39,958 bases of DNA from a virus: the IMG/VR virus record IMGVR_UViG_3300003894_000002, positions 1-39,958 of that record. The stretch is one strand, 5' to 3'. The translations under genes were made by a program, and so were the position numbers. Numbering within the stretch: the first letter of the stretch is position 1; every line of letters starts with the position of its first letter. The notes beneath the pieces are model-generated. The model ran no database searches, was not told the origin of the DNA, and saw only the letters and a program-made list of their open reading frames with translations. Of this stretch, positions 38,650 to 39,958 are shown one piece after another.

Positions 38650-39111
38650 TCATTGATCATTGACCAGGACGTCGGCCGGCTTGTGGCACCGTAGGCACCA
38701 GGTTCTCACCTGGTCATTGTCCTGGACGACAGCCAGGGCAGAGTTGCAGCAGTTGCTCAATGCCTCAAGGATGCCGCGTGGCGCCTTGCGAGGAGCCTTG
38801 CGAGGAGCCTTGGACCCAATGACAGCTCGTTTGACCTCGAGCGCAGCAGAGCGCACCTCACGGCCATATTCGCCGTCAATCTTGACTGCGTCCAATTCTC
38901 TCAAACCGTGGATCACCGTCGGCCTGGCCTTCTGCGCCGCCACGCTGATCCGGTGCTGTGTCCAGCCCATGGTCTCATGCAGTGCTGCCCAGGCCAGCCA
39001 CCTGGCGAACACTGCTCTCCTGGTCGTGCCGGATCGCGGCACGCTGCGGTTGAGGTGCATGGCATCGGCGGCGGCGTCCATTGCTGTCTCCAGTAGTTTT
39101 TCGTCAGTCAT
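38650..39111 (-). CDS. DnaA-domain-IV-like DNA-binding protein with zinc ribbon
   Basis: ATG at 39111 is chosen; the longer open frame overlaps the upstream gene. Residues about 30-75 (RAVFARWLAWAALHETMGWTQHRISVAAQKARPTVIHGLREL) follow the helix-turn-helix of the DnaA C-terminal domain, including the TVIHGLREL end that reads like DnaA HTTVLHA-type recognition helix. A basic APRKAPRKAPRG hinge, encoded by a 12-bp tandem repeat, links to a C-terminal CC...CLRC cysteine group likely to bind zinc. It may bind DnaA boxes, the phage origin or late promoters. It is the last early gene before the terminator. Confidence 0.65.
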   Translation of the reverse strand: MTDEKLLETAMDAAADAMHLNRSVPRSGTTRRAVFARWLAWAALHETMGWTQHRISVAAQKARPTVIHGLRELDAVKIDGEYGREVRSAALEVKRAVIGSKAPRKAPRKAPRGILEALSNCCNSALAVVQDNDQVRTWCLRCHKPADVLVNDQ

Positions 39112-39113
39112 GG

Positions 39114-39332
39114 CTAGTTCAGTTTTGAGGCTGCCCAGGACGCCACAAGGTGGACGACTTTGTGCAGCTGGTTTACCTGGACGGCCCTGGTCATCTCGAT
39201 GCACGGCTGGTTGTTCCGCCAGTAGCAATGCCCCAGGGCGATGACCTCGCCGCACGGTGTGTGGTAGGAGATCGTGTTGTCGGCGGTAATTTCGTAGCTG
39301 CTGACGTCGACTCCTTTGACTTTAATTTTCAC
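39114..39332 (-). CDS. 72-aa hypothetical protein
   Basis: The GTG start at 39332 is set by a near-ideal ribosome site (GGAGGTAACC, about three bases before it). The protein is beta-like at first (IKVKGVDVSSYEITAD) with Cys/His residues (TPCGEVIALGHCYW), and ends in a helix. No family is recognised. It overlaps the previous gene by 11 bases. Confidence 0.55.
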   Translation of the reverse strand: MKIKVKGVDVSSYEITADNTISYHTPCGEVIALGHCYWRNNQPCIEMTRAVQVNQLHKVVHLVASWAASKLN

Positions 39333-39567
39333 TGGTTACCTCCTCACCTCCGTGTATTCCTGTCCATTCCACGCGCCCCCAAGGATCTACGGTCCCGCGA
39401 GTATCGGAGTCCTCCGAATTCCGCACATGCACGGTGATTCCAGTCACCACAGCGCCACGTTGGAGCAGCATCAGCAGTTTCTTTCGTTGGATGCCCACCA
39501 AGAAAGTGGAGTCAACGGCATCGCCGGATCGCGTTCGCACGCCGTGACTAATTGCGTTAGTGTTCAT
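39322..39567 (-). CDS. 81-aa hypothetical protein
   Basis: MNTNAISHGVRTRSGDAVDS follows the GGAGGTGCGG site shared with the 91-aa gene. The middle (STFLVGIQRKKLLMLLQRGA) could be a helix and the end is acidic. No family is recognised. It overlaps its upstream neighbour by ATGA. Confidence 0.55.
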   Translation of the reverse strand: MNTNAISHGVRTRSGDAVDSTFLVGIQRKKLLMLLQRGAVVTGITVHVRNSEDSDTRGTVDPWGRVEWTGIHGGEEVTSEN

Positions 39568-39587
39568 TCCGCACCTCCATACGCACG
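39563..39587. repeat. 25-bp direct repeat, copy 2
   Basis: Identical to 674-698. It encodes the RAYGGAE end of the 73-aa protein and the ribosome site and start of the next gene. Confidence 0.9.
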
Positions 39588-39785
39588 TTCCATTATTTCG
39601 TTGAGCGTGCTTTGCATTTCGACCTCACACACTTCTTCCGCCATGTCCCAGATCAGCGCGTCGATAACGGCGATTGAGAAATCAACGCTCCGCATTTTCT
39701 CGTCGAGCTTCATTATTCGTTCCAGTTGTTTTTGTTCGGTGTCGTTCATGCCGAAAATCATTGTTGGTTTTCTTATTTTGCTCAT
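39564..39785 (-). CDS. 73-aa helical hypothetical protein
   Basis: MSKIRKPTMIFGMNDTEQKQ opens a mainly helical, acidic protein (LERIMKLDEKMRSVDFSIAV; AEEVCEVEMQSTLNEIMERA) ending YGGAE. The last seven residues are shared with the 22-aa ORF at 675-743. Its start overlaps the stop of the repeat gene (ATGA). No family is recognised. Confidence 0.6.
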   Translation of the reverse strand: MSKIRKPTMIFGMNDTEQKQLERIMKLDEKMRSVDFSIAVIDALIWDMAEEVCEVEMQSTLNEIMERAYGGAE

Positions 39786-39958
39786 CCCTCAGAACCTCCA
39801 TGCATGGTTGCCCCGTCGAATGAGTGGATATGGTTTTTGGTAGGCGTTGGGTCCGACTCAGGGTTGATTCTCTCGACCATTTCCGAGACCACCTCAACAA
39901 GCGACTCCCACTCATGCGCCTCGACTGCCAGTTTGACCATTTCCGAGACCACCTCAAC
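39782..39958 (-). CDS. 20-residue repeat protein, C-terminal part
   Basis: This is the continuation of the frame at 1-279. Minus-strand reading from 39958 gives VEVVSEMVKLAVEAHEWESL, then VEVVSEMV and a unique C-terminus (ERINPESDPTPTKNHIHSFD and onward to GGSEG) before the TGA. The frame is kept across the join. The repeat boundary is exact at 39875, where unique sequence resumes. Confidence 0.75.
   Translation of the reverse strand, partial: VEVVSEMVKLAVEAHEWESLVEVVSEMVERINPESDPTPTKNHIHSFDGATMHGGSEG
39875..39958. repeat. 60-bp tandem repeat, right contig end
   Basis: These 84 bases equal 25-108 exactly. Because the flank at 39851-39874 differs from 1-24, the only consistent short overlap is 39911-39958 with 1-48, giving a circle of 39,910 bp with three repeat copies. 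Larger true copy numbers are also possible. Confidence 0.9.

Noticed and set aside
38420-38653. 77-aa minus-strand frame before small terminase
   Set aside because: It spans the intrinsic terminator and the beginning of terS in another frame, with no coding character.
1-39958. CRISPR array, reverse transcriptase/diversity-generating element, insertion sequence
   Set aside because: No spaced direct repeats of CRISPR type, no RT motifs, no transposase and no template/variable repeat pair beside the fibre genes were seen. The IstB-like ATPase is explained as a helicase loader.

Overview
This window is a complete or nearly complete genome of a temperate tailed bacteriophage with a short, T7-like (podovirus-type) tail. 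Essentially every credible gene lies on the minus strand, and most neighbours overlap by ATGA or TGATG junctions. The right end (39875-39958) repeats sequence found at the left end, and one reading frame runs off the left edge and re-enters at the right edge. The map is therefore best read as a circle cut open inside a 60-bp tandem repeat within a gene. Starts mostly carry GGAGG-type ribosome sites, so the host is a bacterium. Its phylum cannot be read from the sequence.

The transcription order runs leftwards from about 7.5 kb, across the cut, to about 7.76 kb. Early half: a non-coding region at 7447-7758 carries a 3'-half tRNA-Thr(UGU) copy, taken as attP (7616-7660). Beside it is a sigma70-like leftward promoter covered by two palindromic 16-bp operator-like sites. 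From there come four small unknown genes, a tyrosine integrase, a ribbon-helix-helix protein and an excisionase-like HTH protein. Next are an Hjc-type resolvase, a recombination set (annealing protein, RecB/Cas4-type exonuclease, SSB-like protein), a secreted lysozyme-like protein, a replication initiator and a DnaC-type loader. Small genes continue through the repeat gene and across the contig join to a DnaA-domain-IV-like protein and an intrinsic terminator at 38577-38611.

Late half: small terminase, four small genes, a GT-A-type glycosyltransferase, large terminase, a small HTH protein, portal, scaffold, SU10-type major capsid protein, tail adaptor, a 971-aa fibre and a small Ig-like protein follow. 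Then come a four-gene cluster of tiny membrane and lipoproteins (probable lysis cassette), a 941-aa tail nozzle with an inserted trypsin-like protease domain, a 527-aa fibre and three putative internal virion proteins. The last of these is a 2800-aa polyvalent protein with a HELAH metalloprotease motif and a C-terminal ADP-ribosyltransferase-like domain. Three small genes close the unit beside attP.

No phage RNA polymerase or DNA polymerase is visible, so host enzymes are probably used, recruited through the initiator and loader. No CI-like repressor is recognisable. The operator-like palindromes (7482-7513, 4894-4909, 3874-3889, 2502-2517) and the adjacent ribbon-helix-helix gene are the best candidates for the lysogeny switch. 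The most unusual items are the protease domain inserted in the tail nozzle, the giant polyvalent protein, the operator set, the candidate origin inside the initiator gene, and the perfectly repeated 20-residue unit at the contig join.
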